This document shows positions 11,821 through 23,384 of a DNA stretch of 64,000 nt, piece by piece. A model generated the notes under the pieces. It had not been told where the DNA came from and searched no databases. It saw only the letters and a program-made list of their open reading frames with translations. Position 1 is the first letter of the stretch. Every line of letters begins with the position of its first letter. The stretch is from Cercis canadensis (taxonomy: Eukaryota; Streptophyta; Magnoliopsida; Fabales; Fabaceae). A program made the position numbers and the translations under genes. Location: assembly GCA_003255065.1 (NCBI GenBank), contig QAOA01003192.1:828725-892724 (forward strand), given 5' to 3'.

Positions 11821-13630
11821 AATGACATGAAAAACAAATTTAGTCTCTATGCTTTCTCAATATGATGATAATTGAATATTATGTGTTTTTAGTGATATTC
11901 TGAAAAGAATTCTCCCCAGAATATATAGCAATAAGCAGAGAAGTTTATCACCATTTGAGGATTGATTGTCATTTTGTAGATTATGAGAGGACACACAGGA
12001 AAGGCATTAAATTAAACCTACCAATCAATCTCTAGCTACCAATTCATTGCTCCCACATGACACTATGTTGAACTGTTGGTGGGATCTTCTTGAATCATTG
12101 GAGCATGCACTCTTTGGCATATATGGTTAGATATAATAGAAGTGATCTTCTCTTCAACCACAAGGTCTGTTGTCCAAAGGATACTGCTATAGCTTATTTG
12201 TGGAAGGAGTCTTGGGATTGTGTGACCAAAACATGTTCTTATTCTGTGATTGTTTTCAACTTTATAGGGGTGTGATCTTGACCACATAGGTCGCTTTGTA
12301 AATGGACGACATCTCTCAAATCTTTGTATTTAGTAATTATCTTTAATGATAATTTTTTCATTTTATCGTAAAACAAAATATTATGAAAAAAATTATTGTT
12401 TAGTTTTAAAATTTGAAAAAAAAAAGACCATTTGATTCTAAATAAAATAGTCTTTTAATTTGGTTCCTCACATATTGTGTGAAATGTCCAAAATATCTTT
12501 GATACTATGTAATTATTCTATTTATATATGTAATTATTTTTTTGGTGTTATGTGGTTATGATTTGTTTATATATTTGACTATTATGTTTAAAAATAAATA
12601 AAATAATCACATATATAAACAAAATAATTATATAATACTAATAAATATTTTCGATATTTTAAGCAGAATAGGAGGAACCAAATTAAACGATAAATTTATT
12701 TAGAACCACAAAATCTTTTTCTTCAAATTTTGGAGCTAAAGAATAATTTTCTCAAAAGTTATTCTTTGGAGAGAATATTTACATATTGCTTATTCTCTCT
12801 TTATTCTACAATATACATATGATAACATTTAAATTTAACTAGATTTAATTCATATAAAAAATCAACTAGATTTAATTAAATCTTAATTAAGGGTAAATTA
12901 CAGTTGCCCCGTTAAATTTGCTGAAAGATACTCCATCCTATTCTTAGCCCAAAATTACATTCCACCTCATTTAACCATTAAAACTAAGAGTATCTTAAGA
13001 TGTTAATTGAATATTCCATTTGATCATGACCATGGGTTGATGTCAATTTTTTTTTTTATATTAAACCAGATATTTTTGTTTGACCACAAATACACNATTT
13101 TTGTTTTGACCACAAATACACCATATACATATAAAGAATTAGTTGAAGGCATGGAAAGAAATATGACTATTAGTCATTTTTTTCCCTTAAAACGTAAACT
13201 CCCAATGATACTTTACACATCTCATTATTGAGCATTATCCATCCATGGTCTAATCATGAGTTGATGGACGGAAATAACATTTTTCAGATTTCTACCATAA
13301 AGCAATCAATTTATTACGTTAGAAAAAAAAAAAAGGAAAAAAAGTAATCTCATTATGGCTAAAATAGTTTTTTAGGAAGAGAAAGAAAAATTGAACTTAT
13401 AAAATGGAGAAAGGGTCTTGAGTTTAGGTAAGAGACTTAGGTATAATGTGTGCACAATAACCATAACCACTGGCTTCATAACATTAAATAAAGAAAGAAA
13501 GAAAGAAATAATGGATTAAGCAAAAATCTTAATTAAGTGATTAAATCATTAAATATGATATAGCAATACCTCTTTCTTCTTCTTTGTTTCCTTTACTTCA
13601 TGATTATTTGTAGAATAAAAATCAAAGCTG
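11821..13630. other. intergenic, with a short direct repeat at an N
   Basis: No gene recognised; the pair of overlapping ORFs at about 12063-12287 on opposite strands has no family resemblance. At 13072-13095 and 13097-13121 the same 24-25 base word, ending CCACAAATACAC, flanks the single N at 13096. An (AAAG)n tract lies at about 13491-13506. Confidence 0.5.
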
Positions 13631-14010
13631 TTTGCTAAGCTACACCCCCTCTTAGCGCTAACTACCTAACTAATCTTGATTGGTTGAGTTCCTGTAGGAC
13701 CTAGACGACAATTTTTGTGTCACTATGAAAATTTTAAAAAATTGAGTCTGTGTTTTTTATGAAATAAAAGAACAATACGATATAAAAAAATATGTTAAAC
13801 AAAAAATTTAATTTTTGCCAAAAAAATAAAATTTGACATGCTTTTTTATATCATGCAATGCTTGCATTTTATAAGGAACTATATATTCTATCACATATTG
13901 AATGACTCAATTTTTTGAGATCTTCATAATGATACCAAAATCACTGAGTGAGTTCCACTGAAACCCACCCAATCAAAGAGGTGAATAACACTAAATATAG
14001 CTTAACAAAC
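13631..14010. repeat. MITE family C
   Basis: The ends are inverted: TTTGCTAAGCTACA on the left and ATATAGCTTAACAAA on the right. They are followed inward by inverted TTGATTGG / CCAATCAA and by AAAAAATTGAGTC / GACTCAATTTTTTGAG. Relatives lie at 22821-23205, about 27262-27570 and about 55245-55510. Non-coding. Confidence 0.6.
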
Positions 14011-14490
14011 ACCAACAAAAATTTATTTAGGGTAACTTATTAGTTTATATAAATCTTATTTGTGATGATGATAAAATGATGCCACACATGATAACTTTTC
14101 TCATGGTGGCTTAACATCAACAACTCTAGTCAAACTTTGCTTTAAATCTTGGACTTTTTTTTGGACCATTAGATTGAAAAAGTTATATGCTTTAGTTGAA
14201 AAAATTGGGAAAATTAAAGAGATTCTCCAACACAATTCGGTTTATCAAATATTACAAAAGAAAACTTGTGTCCGTAAGAGAACAATTATTTACCATGGAG
14301 GCTTGGACTATTTAATAGCCTTTATTCTTTGAAACACCTTTGCAAGTACTATGGTTCACAATAATTTAACAATTATGAAGCATAGAGATAAACATGTGAC
14401 ACATAACATGACACAACTCTGATATATACCGACACAATAAAACCTAAATATGAATTCAAGTATCAAGTCTTAATTCAAGTATCCTCTTTA

Positions 14491-14617
14491 TTACCTTGCA
14501 TTTGGAGAGGGGACCAAATGCTTCACAAAGTCTTCTATATTTTTGTCAGAACTTCCACCTTCTTCAAAAGCCTTTTTAGCCAAAGCCTTCCATTTGATGG
14601 CATTTCTCTTCATCTCT
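14491..14617 (-). pseudogene. 3'-terminal UGT74 fragment ending at an N
   Basis: On the minus strand this encodes only the last ~42 codons of a UGT74-type enzyme, including the conserved GGSSDKNIEDFVKHLVPS tail and a TAA stop (14491-14493). It is closest to the end of UGT-B (23385 onward). Coding homology stops dead at the single N at 14618, after which unrelated AT-rich DNA follows. The downstream flank (about 14270-14490) also matches the flank of UGT-B at 22130-23380 but lacks two MITEs found there. Either a true gene relic or a gene cut by a wrong contig join. Confidence 0.8.
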
Positions 14618-14618
14618 N

Positions 14619-15930
14619 TAATAATAACATAATATCTTAATATTTTTATTAAATTATAATTGGACCCCATAATATCTCAAAATTTATTTATTCTTTTAAT
14701 AATTTTAAAAAAATATAAGGATAGGTGGAAAAATCCTCGTCCCTAGTTTGGGATTAACTTTAGTCCCCATACTGTCAAAGGATCTAAAACTACATCATGA
14801 ACAAAAAAGGCCAACTCTGATGAAAGTGCTACGTCGCTGAGGCCATTGTTGCATGAGATTCAGGTGTTGAGTTTGTACCTCAAAAGGGTCATTGACGGGT
14901 TTGAGAGCTAAGGAGAAAATTTTGAGAAAATAGGCTGAATCGTTAGAGCCATTTCTTGATTGAGATCTTTGGAGAGATCTAGGCCTTGAGCTACTATGAG
15001 TGAAGCGGAGGAAGAAACAAACGTAACTAATCTGTGAGTTTAGAAATGGGTGGTACCCTTTTATAGTTTATTTATCAATTTACAAAAATAGCCTTCTAGT
15101 ATAATATTATAAATTTATGAGCCCATTACCATATATGTCATAACGCCAAAGTTTTGTTGCCGAGAAAACTAGATTGTATGGTTGGGATATTAGAGGAAAT
15201 GAGAAATTAAACTTGAGATTTAAATCTTAGGCAAGGTTGTATGGTTGGCATTAATTGTGTTACGTGCATATCACTCTATTATATATCCATCAAATCATTA
15301 TAAATTTATAGCCCAATAATATTAAAATCATTTTTTTTTAGAGTTTACAGTTTTTTGTTCGAATTTAAAAAAACATAAAATAAAAAAAAATAAGAGAAAT
15401 ATAATTTTTGTATTATTTCGCTTCTTTTCATCTGAAATCCGTCAAACTAAACAAAGGGTAGAGTCAACATACATACAAGAAAACAATTTGGCAGAAGACA
15501 CCATTATCATAGAAGAGAAGATCAGCTATGCTACAGGCTACATCATCCTTTCAGGACACAAATGGTTGGCTGGTAATGATCGGCCAAGTTAATAATCGAA
15601 CTAGTAGAAAGCATTAACTTTCAATTCAAGAAATCTACAGCTTTATTTACGTATATTCGTGATTCCAAGAATATTTATACCAGTAATTGCCAATGTTGGA
15701 GGATCTTTAAAATATGGGATTTAACTGAACATATTGTTTTCTTACCTTCATAACGACAATGAATTTCGAAATTCAGTAGCTAATTTGCTCACAAAAGAGC
15801 ACTGGTGGCTCTGATTCCTGTGTGGGGAATTGCCCTTTCCGCCACAAAACTTTTCAAGGGTACTCTAAGTGGGTAGTACCTCCATTTGGCTACCAAGACA
15901 TGTATTCATACAATAAAAGTTACTTTAGAC
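14619..15930. other. intergenic, no gene recognised
   Basis: Begins with TAATAATAACATA(A/G)TATC, a phrase repeated at about 28468. No UGT coding sequence continues past the N. Nothing recognised with confidence. Confidence 0.45.
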
Positions 15931-16560
15931 ACTACAACAAACAATTTCGAAGCACCATATATGCCAAATATCATTCAAGCATTTCAACAAACACTTGATA
16001 GACATTCAACAAAACACACATTTTTTAAGTTAAACCAAGTATATCATACCTCCAAATGACCAACTTTCAGTCAATAGCACTTAAACATTAGATAAGGGTG
16101 AGAGAATTATCTTGAAAGTGAAAGAATTTAAAGACCCATTTCTTAACTGAGTTGACTCGGTGTGTGCAAGAATGATAATGGGTGTTCAATGTGAAGACAA
16201 AATGTGGAGTGTGCTAGTATAAATGGGGCGAAATGGAGAGGGGAGATGAAGAAATGGTGAAAGTGAGTGATTAAAGGAGAAAATCTGGAGGTGTATGTGT
16301 GTATGAATTGATGTGTGTGTGAAGTGAAGAGAAGAAAATGAAGAAGAAGAAGAAAGGGGCGAGGGAATGATGGAGGAGAAGAGAAAAACATGTGTTTTTG
16401 GTTAGTGGGAAACACAAGTAAATACATAAATTTTTTTGGGCTAAAATACAATTAACCGTTTATAGGTAATATTCAGTTATGATATCTGGACTATACATGT
16501 GACTTAATCTCAACTATTTATTAGCCTTTAGTGTCCATTTTGTGTCATTGATATTGTAGA
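15931..16560. repeat. duplicated non-coding segment shared with 29085-29992
   Basis: Matches 29085-29240 and 29619-29992 in the same order, including ATATGCCAAATATCATTC and GGAGAGGGGAGATGAAG. The copy at 29 kb differs by an unrelated 0.38 kb insert and by an hAT element. A long pyrimidine/purine-biased stretch gives the spurious minus-strand ORF at 16143-16451. Confidence 0.7.
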
Positions 16561-16677
16561 CTTGACCATTGAATAAATATAGACATGACTCATTTCTTAA
16601 AATATCTATATTTCATGGATTAATAATTAATAAAATCAATCTTATTAGAAGAAGACATCAATTTATCTTATCCTCTA

Positions 16678-18316
16678 TTACCTTGCATTTGGAGAGGGGA
16701 CCAAATGCTTCACAAAGTCTTCTATATTTTTGTCAGAACTTCCACCTTCTTCACTAGCCGTTTTAGCCATGGCCTTCCATTTGATGGCATTTCTCTTCAT
16801 CTCTTTGCCTCTTTCAGTTTCCATAACTTCTTTAATGCACTGCTTCATTGCTTCTCTTCTCACTATTCCTTTCTCGTAAGCCTCAGCTTTAACTCCTATT
16901 TTCCAAAAATCTGCAATATACTTGGCATTGGTGCTTTGGTCTGTCCATTGAGGTACTGCAACCATTGGGACCCCTAAGCTTAGAGCTTCCAGAATGGAAT
17001 TCCACCCACAATGTGTCACAAAGCATCCCACAGCCTCATGCTCCAAGACTTGTAGTTGGGGACACCATGTGACCACAAAACCCTTTTCTGAGCCCTCCAC
17101 AAAGTCTTTGGGAAGCTTTCTTTGCTCAGATGCCCTAACCACCCACAAGAAGTAACACCCACTATCCCTCAAACCCCAAGCTATTTCCTCAGTTTGCTCA
17201 GTATCTAGAACGGTAAAACTGCCAAAGGAGACATAAACAACAGATCCACTTGGCTTGTCACTTAGCCAATTCATGCAAGCATCACTATTTGGCTTGAAGA
17301 GGCTAAAACCATAGCCATTGTCATCTTGGAGCCGCTTGTCTAAGAACATAGATGGTATGGTTGGCCCAATAGTCCTCATTGGCAAGATTTTCCCTTGCCA
17401 ATCAGCCGCCTAAAAGGAATTTTAATTCAACAATTAATTCAGAATTGGATTCCCAAATAAAACATAGGGACAATTCCCAAGCCAGAAAAAATCAGTGTAA
17501 ATATTTACCTATAGGCGCTTTTTGGTATGATGAATTTTCAGTACCCTTGAAAATCAGTTATCAAGAATCTTATGCCAAGAGAAATTATGATACTCAAGAA
17601 AGTTGATTAAAAATTTGTCCCTAAAAGGTTAAAGGAAAAGGCTAATATAGAAGGCACCAGTGACTTACCTCTTGTTCTAGCTCATAAAATGTATTACAAA
17701 GCACCCAATCTGCTTTCTCAATGTTGGAGAACTGATTCACAAGCATTTCTAAGAAAGCTGGGTAGACTCCCACTGCATACAAGAAAGATGGCATGTCACA
17801 AGGAGCAAGTAGTGGCAACCCAGGAAGTGAAATTTCAGAGTCCGAGAGAGGTAGTTTCAAATTCCCCTGGTGGGTATGGTAAAATATGGTATTCACAGCA
17901 CAAGATTGAGTGAAAAACACAGCTCCAATCACCCCATATTTCTTGGCAACGTCAAGAGCCCAAGGCAGAAATGAATCATAAACAATACAATCAACTGGGT
18001 TGCCAGAGCTAATGAGCTTCTCAAGGAGCTCTGTGAAAGTTCTTGGCCCTGTTTGCCAAAAGCTATCCACATAGGCCTTGTCACTCTCTGCTTCAGCCAT
18101 TCCACCTTCGTCAAAACCATCAGAGATGCTCTCAAGTGCAATGGAAGTTGATTCTTTGTGTAAGGTTTTGTATGTGAAGTGAGTAGTGACCAGTGTGACT
18201 CTCACTCCCTTATGCTTCAAACGCTTGGAGAATTGGAGCATAGGGTTAATGTGACCTTGAGTTGGAAAAACTAAGACTAAGCAATGAGCTTGTCTCTGTT
18301 TCCTCTCCTCCTCCAT
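16678..18316 (-). CDS. UGT74-like: UGT-A: UDP-glucosyltransferase, UGT74 family, two exons
   Basis: Soluble family-1 glycosyltransferase expected to move glucose from UDP-glucose to a small acceptor in the cytosol. UGT74 members act on salicylate, auxin-like acids, thiohydroximates and terpenoids; the acceptor here is unknown. Exon 1 is 18316-17669 (216 codons) and exon 2 is 17409-16678 (243 codons plus TAA), giving 459 aa, normal for the family. The 259-nt phase-0 intron has GT at 17668 and AG at 17411-17410. The candidate catalytic His22 is in PTQGH and the partner Asp114 in VYDSF. The PSPG box (331-374) begins WCPQLQVL, contains HCGWNS and ends in Gln, typical of UDP-glucose users. One oddity: Ile follows HCGWNS where Thr is usual in the neighbouring copies. 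An in-frame TAA just upstream of ATG 18316 fixes the start. UGT-B is its close paralogue. Confidence 0.92.
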
Positions 18317-18854
18317 TGCTGCTTAACAAGGTTCTCTCACGGATCTGTGTACAGTTTGGGTGTGTGGAGTTTGCTTTTGTAACCATCAATTTCGATTGGT
18401 CAGTATCGTACCTTTGCGTTTTAATAACAGCAACAACCGAAACAGGAAATGGTACTTTTTGTCGTTAAAACATTTGTGGTGCTCATGGTGATTAAAAAGT
18501 ACATTTGTTGAATTATTATAAAAGAACTCAGATACAAAAATTTTAGGTGGATTTTTTTGAGACATAATCTAGGTGAGTTTTAAAGTTATATTTTATTTAA
18601 CCTTAGTCATAATATACAATTGTTTCTTATTACCGGTGACCATTTGTAATTCTATATGATCAATGGTCATATTGTCTCTAATAGTGATACATTGACCACT
18701 GATTATATAAAACTACAAATAGCTATTAGTCATGAAGAATAACTCTTGACTAAAGTGAAATATGATATTACCCATCTAGAATTTTTATTATTATTATTTG
18801 AGTTCTTTTATAATAATTCTCTCAAAAAATTATTTCATGGAATGATAAAAATTA
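18317..18854 (-). promoter_or_regulatory. 5' flank of UGT-A, shared with psiE2
   Basis: The sequence upstream of UGT-A (18317-18854) matches that upstream of psiE2 (48753-49240), apart from small indels such as about 45 bases present only near 18388-18443. It presumably holds the UGT-A promoter; no specific factor-binding site can be supported. The match ends at a MITE-B insertion at 18855. Confidence 0.5.
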
Positions 18855-19359
18855 GGCTTAATTGTAATTTTGGTCCTCATATTTTAACAACTTAAACTTT
18901 TTGGTCCCCCTTATATAAAAATGAATTATTGAGTCATTTTATATTCATAAAATGTACAATTTAAATCCTTTTGTCTTTAAGTTCTTAAGTTTATTTCAAG
19001 GTGTAAAGTTCTTTGATTCATAATTTTACTGTTCAGATTGAAGAGCTACGTTTTGTGAATGAGTTTAGATCTTCGGTTAGATAAAAACTTATGGTTTTGG
19101 TATTTTGGACTAAGTCCCATCGTTAGATCAAACTGAAATTTAGTAAAGGTTCACAAGACGTAGCTCTTCAATCTGAATGATGAGATTATGAATTAGAGAC
19201 CTTTACACCTTTAATAAACCTAAGAATTTTGACTTAAAGACAAAAAGACCAAAATTGTACATTTTATGAATATAGATGAACTTAATAGTTCATTTTTAAA
19301 GAAGAGAAACGAAAAAGTTCAAGTTGTTAAAATAGGAATACTAAAATTACAATTAAGCC
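18855..19359. mobile_element. MITE family B, complete, Mutator-like (9-bp TSD)
   Basis: 505-bp element with termini GGCTTAATTGTAATTTTG... and ...CAAAATTACAATTAAGCC-type inverted repeats of about 45 bp. It is flanked by an exact 9-bp duplication TAAAAATTA (18846-18854 and 19360-19368). The paralogous flank of psiE2 at about 49230 is the empty site with one TAAAAATTA. The interior has a second inverted pair (AGATTGAAGAGCTACG / CGTAGCTCTTCAATCT). The TSD size and long TIRs fit a non-autonomous Mutator-like element. Confidence 0.85.
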
Positions 19360-19890
19360 TAAAAATTATTGTCTTCAGTGTAGACTTTATATATTTTAAT
19401 TTTAGTGTATTTTTTGGTAGAGGTTTCTTAAATATTTTTAGTATTTATGTAGTATGTCATACTACATAATAATAATCAAGAGTAAAACCCATGTTTGGTC
19501 CTCGAAAGATAAGTTCGGTGACAGTTTAGTCCTCCAAAGATTTTCACCGACACTTTAGTCCTTGGAAGATTGTTCCGTCGGTCATTTTCGTCCTCCGCTT
19601 ATGTCCGTTAATTGGACTTAACAGAAAAGATCACGTGGCACGTTAAGTGCTAACGTGGCCGTTAAATGCTGACGTGACCGTTAAATGCTGATGTGGCACT
19701 TTAAAAAAAATTAAAAAAGTTTCTCTCTCATCTCTCTCTCACATTCTCCCTCTCATCTCTCTTTTTCTCCGCCAATCTCTTTCTCTCTCTACCATCTCTC
19801 TCTCTCTCTCTCTTAATTTGGGCTGTGCTTAAGTTAATTTGGTGTTTTGACTTGGAAACAATAGAAATATGTGATGCAAACATTAATTTA

Positions 19891-20052
<162 letters not shown>

Positions 20053-20154
20053 TTAATAGGCTGAGTCTCAAGAGTACTGAAGCTTGACTTATGAAAAGTC
20101 AATAATGATATACAGTCATATAGATATGAGAAACATGGAAGGTAGGGCTTTCAT

Positions 20155-20800
20155 TGTTAAAGGCTCTTCATGCTCTTACTGTTTGTGAAATTGTCAAAGC
20201 ACGGTATGTTACGTGGCTTTACAACCCAGTTACAGAATGTAGAGTATTTTTATATCATCTTTTGCTAAATGATAACAAGTTTCCTTAATTTGTCTCAGTT
20301 GGGGGACTGCGGCGCTCATTGTATTCCTCATCTTCTGCTTTATGACAAATATAATTGTAACAACCATGCTGCTTCTTGGTGGTTCTGCTGTTGTGAATGC
20401 ATTAACTAGAGTGAAGATTTATGCAGCTAGATTTCTAATACCTCTTGGAGTAATTGTCTACACACTAGCTGGAGGACTAAAAGCTACATTCTTGGCAAGC
20501 TATATACATTCTGTCATAGGTTTCTGCTTAAATTGTCTTGTCACTTTTCTCCAATGAAATTTACGTTGTCTATTGTTAATGTGTGTCATTGTTAACCTGC
20601 ATAATTTTTTCTTTGCAGTGCACATAGTTTTGATAATTTTTGTCTACCTTGTGTATACGGCAAGTAGTGAGCTTGGTAGCCCGAGTGTTATTTACCACCG
20701 TCTGCTGGAGGTTGTGAGCAAATCAAGAACATGTGAAGCGCCTATATCACATCATGGGCAATCTTGTGGTCCTGTTAGTGGGAATTACAAAGGATCTTAC
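20155..20800 (+). pseudogene. DUR3 (fragment): captured DUR3-type urea/proton symporter fragment
   Basis: Three partial exons encode consecutive membrane-segment sequence of the plant DUR3 sodium:solute symporter family: about 20155-20203 (TVCEIVKAR), 20299-20519 ([10 protein letters not shown]...[16 protein letters not shown], split here) and 20617-about 20800 ([15 protein letters not shown] then [17 protein letters not shown]). The reading frame joins cleanly across two short GT-AG introns, so genomic DNA rather than cDNA was captured. Homology stops after GSY, well short of the roughly 700-aa family length, and no start or N-terminal part is present. It lies wholly inside the Pack-MULE. 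It cannot make a working transporter; a chimeric transcript is possible. Confidence 0.85.
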
Positions 20801-21404
20801 TCACAAATTGATAAGCTAAGAAGATCCTAGCATGAGAAGTGAGAAGCACGGAGATTATCATGCTACAGTAATCTTGGTCTCATTGAGTTGCTGAGTTCCT
20901 ACAGTAAAAATGGGTACATGATGGTGCATCTTGCTGCTCTTTAAGAGCACGTAGTGAGCGGCTATTGTTGGCATGGACAGTGACGGTGAAGACGACTTTG
21001 TAGGTTTATCAAGAGGTTGGATCGGTTCATAATTCCCTGCTGGCTTTATCGGTGAAGAAGAAGCCCAATGAAAAACTCGCTTGCGAGGATGCTTTCCACT
21101 GATAGTTGCGTCAAGCAGCATAAGCGCTAACCTGATCTAAGGAAAGAGGCAGCATAAGCAGGAGACATGGCCCAACCTAGTTCGAGCTTGCTTCTCTTAG
21201 TCCCACCCATGCATATTATCTAGAACCAAGGGCTTTAGCCTATTGAAAACCAAGCCTATTGAACCTTGCTCGGAAGTAAAAACACCCTTCCCCTGCCACA
21301 ATAAGCTATTCCACCTGTACTTAGATGACTGGTGGTATACTTTGATCGTGGGCTTTAGCTATTAGTTAACCGACCACGTTAGCCACCTCCCGACCGTTTT
21401 TAAG

Positions 21405-21482
21405 GTATTACGGAAGAATCGCCTCTATGTAAAGAAAGAGAAATGCTCCTTTGGACAGACAGAGATCCTATTCCTAGGGCAG
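21405..21482 (+). pseudogene. Ty3/gypsy reverse-transcriptase scrap inside the Pack-MULE
   Basis: One frame reads VLRKNRLYVKKEKCSFG followed by QTEILFLG. This is the typical Ty3/gypsy reverse-transcriptase block in which RKN.LYVK..KC.F precedes the FLG motif. Only about 26 codons remain. The sequence to its left (about 21120-21400) is less AT-rich than the surroundings and of unknown origin. Confidence 0.75.
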
Positions 21483-21863
21483 AGAGACCCATCTCTCAGA
21501 GAAACTTAGTGAAAGAGAGATGACAGAGAAAGAGAGAGATGAGTGTGAGAGAGAGATGGCAGAGAGAGAAAGAGATTGGCGGAGAGAGAGATTGGGGAAG
21601 AGAAAGATGAGAGTGTGAGAGAGAGAGAGATGAGAGAGAAATTTTTTAAATTTTTTTTAAGGTGCCACGTCAGCATTTAACAGTCACGTCAGCACTTAAC
21701 GTGCCACGTGATCTTTTCTGTTAAGTCCAATTAACGGACATAAGCGGAAAACGAAAATGACCGACGGAACAATCTTCCAAGGACTAAAGTGTCGGTGAAA
21801 ATCTTTGGAGGACTAAACTGTCACCGAATCTTTCTTTCGAGGACCAAACAAGGGTTTTACTCT

Positions 21864-22245
21864 AATAATCAATTAATGAATGACACGTGTACAAGTTAAC
21901 TATTTTTAAGTTTGTTTAAAAAATTAAATAAATTATATTTTATATCTAATAAAATAAAAAAATTATGTATGCTTGCCACGTCAATATAGTATGACATACT
22001 TATGTAGTATCATAGAATCTCCATTTTTTGGTACTTTGACTATGACTTTGGTTTGTAACATAAAATTCATGATCTTTGAAGACGATCTCAATAACACTTA
22101 CCATAATAAAAATTATGAACATATAGTATGAATTTGTGTACAGTAGAGAACAATAATTTAATGGAGGCTTGGACTAATTAATAGCCTTTTTTCCTTGAAG
22201 CACATCTCATTCTCTTTGCAAGTATTAAGATTCACAATAATTTTA
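21864..22245. other. non-coding remnant between elements
   Basis: From 22034 to 22245 this matches about 49295-49492, the far upstream flank of psiE2. No gene. Confidence 0.5.
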
Positions 22246-22744
22246 GGTTTAATTGTACTGTAGATCCTTATAGTTTGAACAAATTTTAAATTAGGTTCTT
22301 ATAATTTTTTTTTCCTCTTTTGGGGTCTTTATAGTTTGAATTTTTTTAATTGGGTCCTTACTATCATCTCGAGTTATAACTCCGTCAGTTTAGTGCTGAC
22401 ATGACAAATGACTTCTCCATGCCATAATAGATGAAGCTTACGTGACGTCAAAGTGGCACATAAATTGCCACATATCAAATGCATATGCAAGACATGTGGC
22501 TCAGTTTTCCCCAAATTTTTTAAAATTTTTGTGTTACTTTGGTGTTACGTCAACTTTTTTTATTGCCACATAAACAAGCCATTTGTTATGTGAACATTAA
22601 GCTAGCGAAGTTATAACTGTGGGTGACGGCTGAGATTCAATTAAAAAAATTAAAACTAAAAAGACCCCAAAAGAAAAAAAAAAAACTATAGGGACATGAT
22701 TCAGAATTATTTTAAACTATAGGGACCTATAGTACATTTAAACC
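22246..22744. mobile_element. MITE family A, complete (9-bp TSD)
   Basis: 499-bp element with inverted ends GGTTTAATTGTACT...TAGTTTGAA and TTTAAACTATAGGGACC...AAACC. It is flanked by ATAATTTTA and ATAATTTAA (8 of 9 match). The paralogous 14.35 kb segment has a single CACAATAATTTAACAATTATG at this place, that is, an empty site. Other copies: 26063-26563, 49493-about 49675 (truncated), and about 3497-4001 (diverged). TIR length and 9-bp TSD suggest a Mutator-like MITE. Confidence 0.85.
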
Positions 22745-22820
22745 ATAATTTAATAATTATGAAGCATAGACATAAACATGGGACATGACATGACACAACT
22801 CATATATACACTGATACAAT

Positions 22821-23205
22821 GAAGGTGATTGTTATGCAACCTTCATTTTAAAACAGGGTAGAGCTACTCTACCACCCGTATTGGAGAGGTTTCAGTGAGA
22901 TTTACATTTTGAAATTAGTGTCATTGCAAATATTTTGAAAATGAGTCACCAAATGTAGATCAGAATAATTAGTTTCCTTAAAATGTATAAATAGAATGAT
23001 ACAGAAAAAGTGCTAAATTAGAAAAATAACGAAGAATAGTAATTTTTTGACACAATTGAACTTAAATTCTATTAACTGTTTTAGAATTTAACCCTCATTG
23101 CATAACTCAATTTTTTGATATATTCACAATGACACCAATTTTAAAACATAGATCCTGCTAAAACCTGGTAGAGTAGCACTACCCCTTAAATAGCTTAGCA
23201 ATCAC
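22821..23205. mobile_element. MITE family C, complete
   Basis: Flanked by ATACAAT on both sides (22814-22820 and 23206-23212). The ends are inverted: GAAGGTGATTGTTATGC at left and GCTTAGCAATCAC at right, then TAGAGCTACTCTACCA / TGGTAGAGTAGCACTA. The homologous place at about 14430-14440 lacks it and reads ACACAATAAAACC, giving an empty site. Non-coding. Confidence 0.75.
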
Positions 23206-23384
23206 ATACAATAAAACCTAAATATGATTTCAAGTATCAAGTCTTAACATGAGTCCATGATTCAAATGTTTGGTACGTGCATGTTGAATAGATACAGACA
23301 CGACTCATTTCTGTCCATATTTCACGAATTAATAATTAATAAAATCAATCTGATTAGAAGAAGACATTTATCTTACCCTCTTTA

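Noticed and set aside
12063..12287. Opposed ORFs at 12 kb
   Set aside because: Two overlapping small frames on opposite strands with no family resemblance.
16143..16451. 102-codon minus-strand ORF rich in Phe, Ser, His and Pro
   Set aside because: Arises from a purine/pyrimidine-biased repeat; the paralogous segment at 29.6 kb does not preserve the frame.
20155..20830. Functional urea transporter gene
   Set aside because: Only a middle part of the protein is present, bounded by Pack-MULE TIRs; no start, N-terminus or C-terminus.
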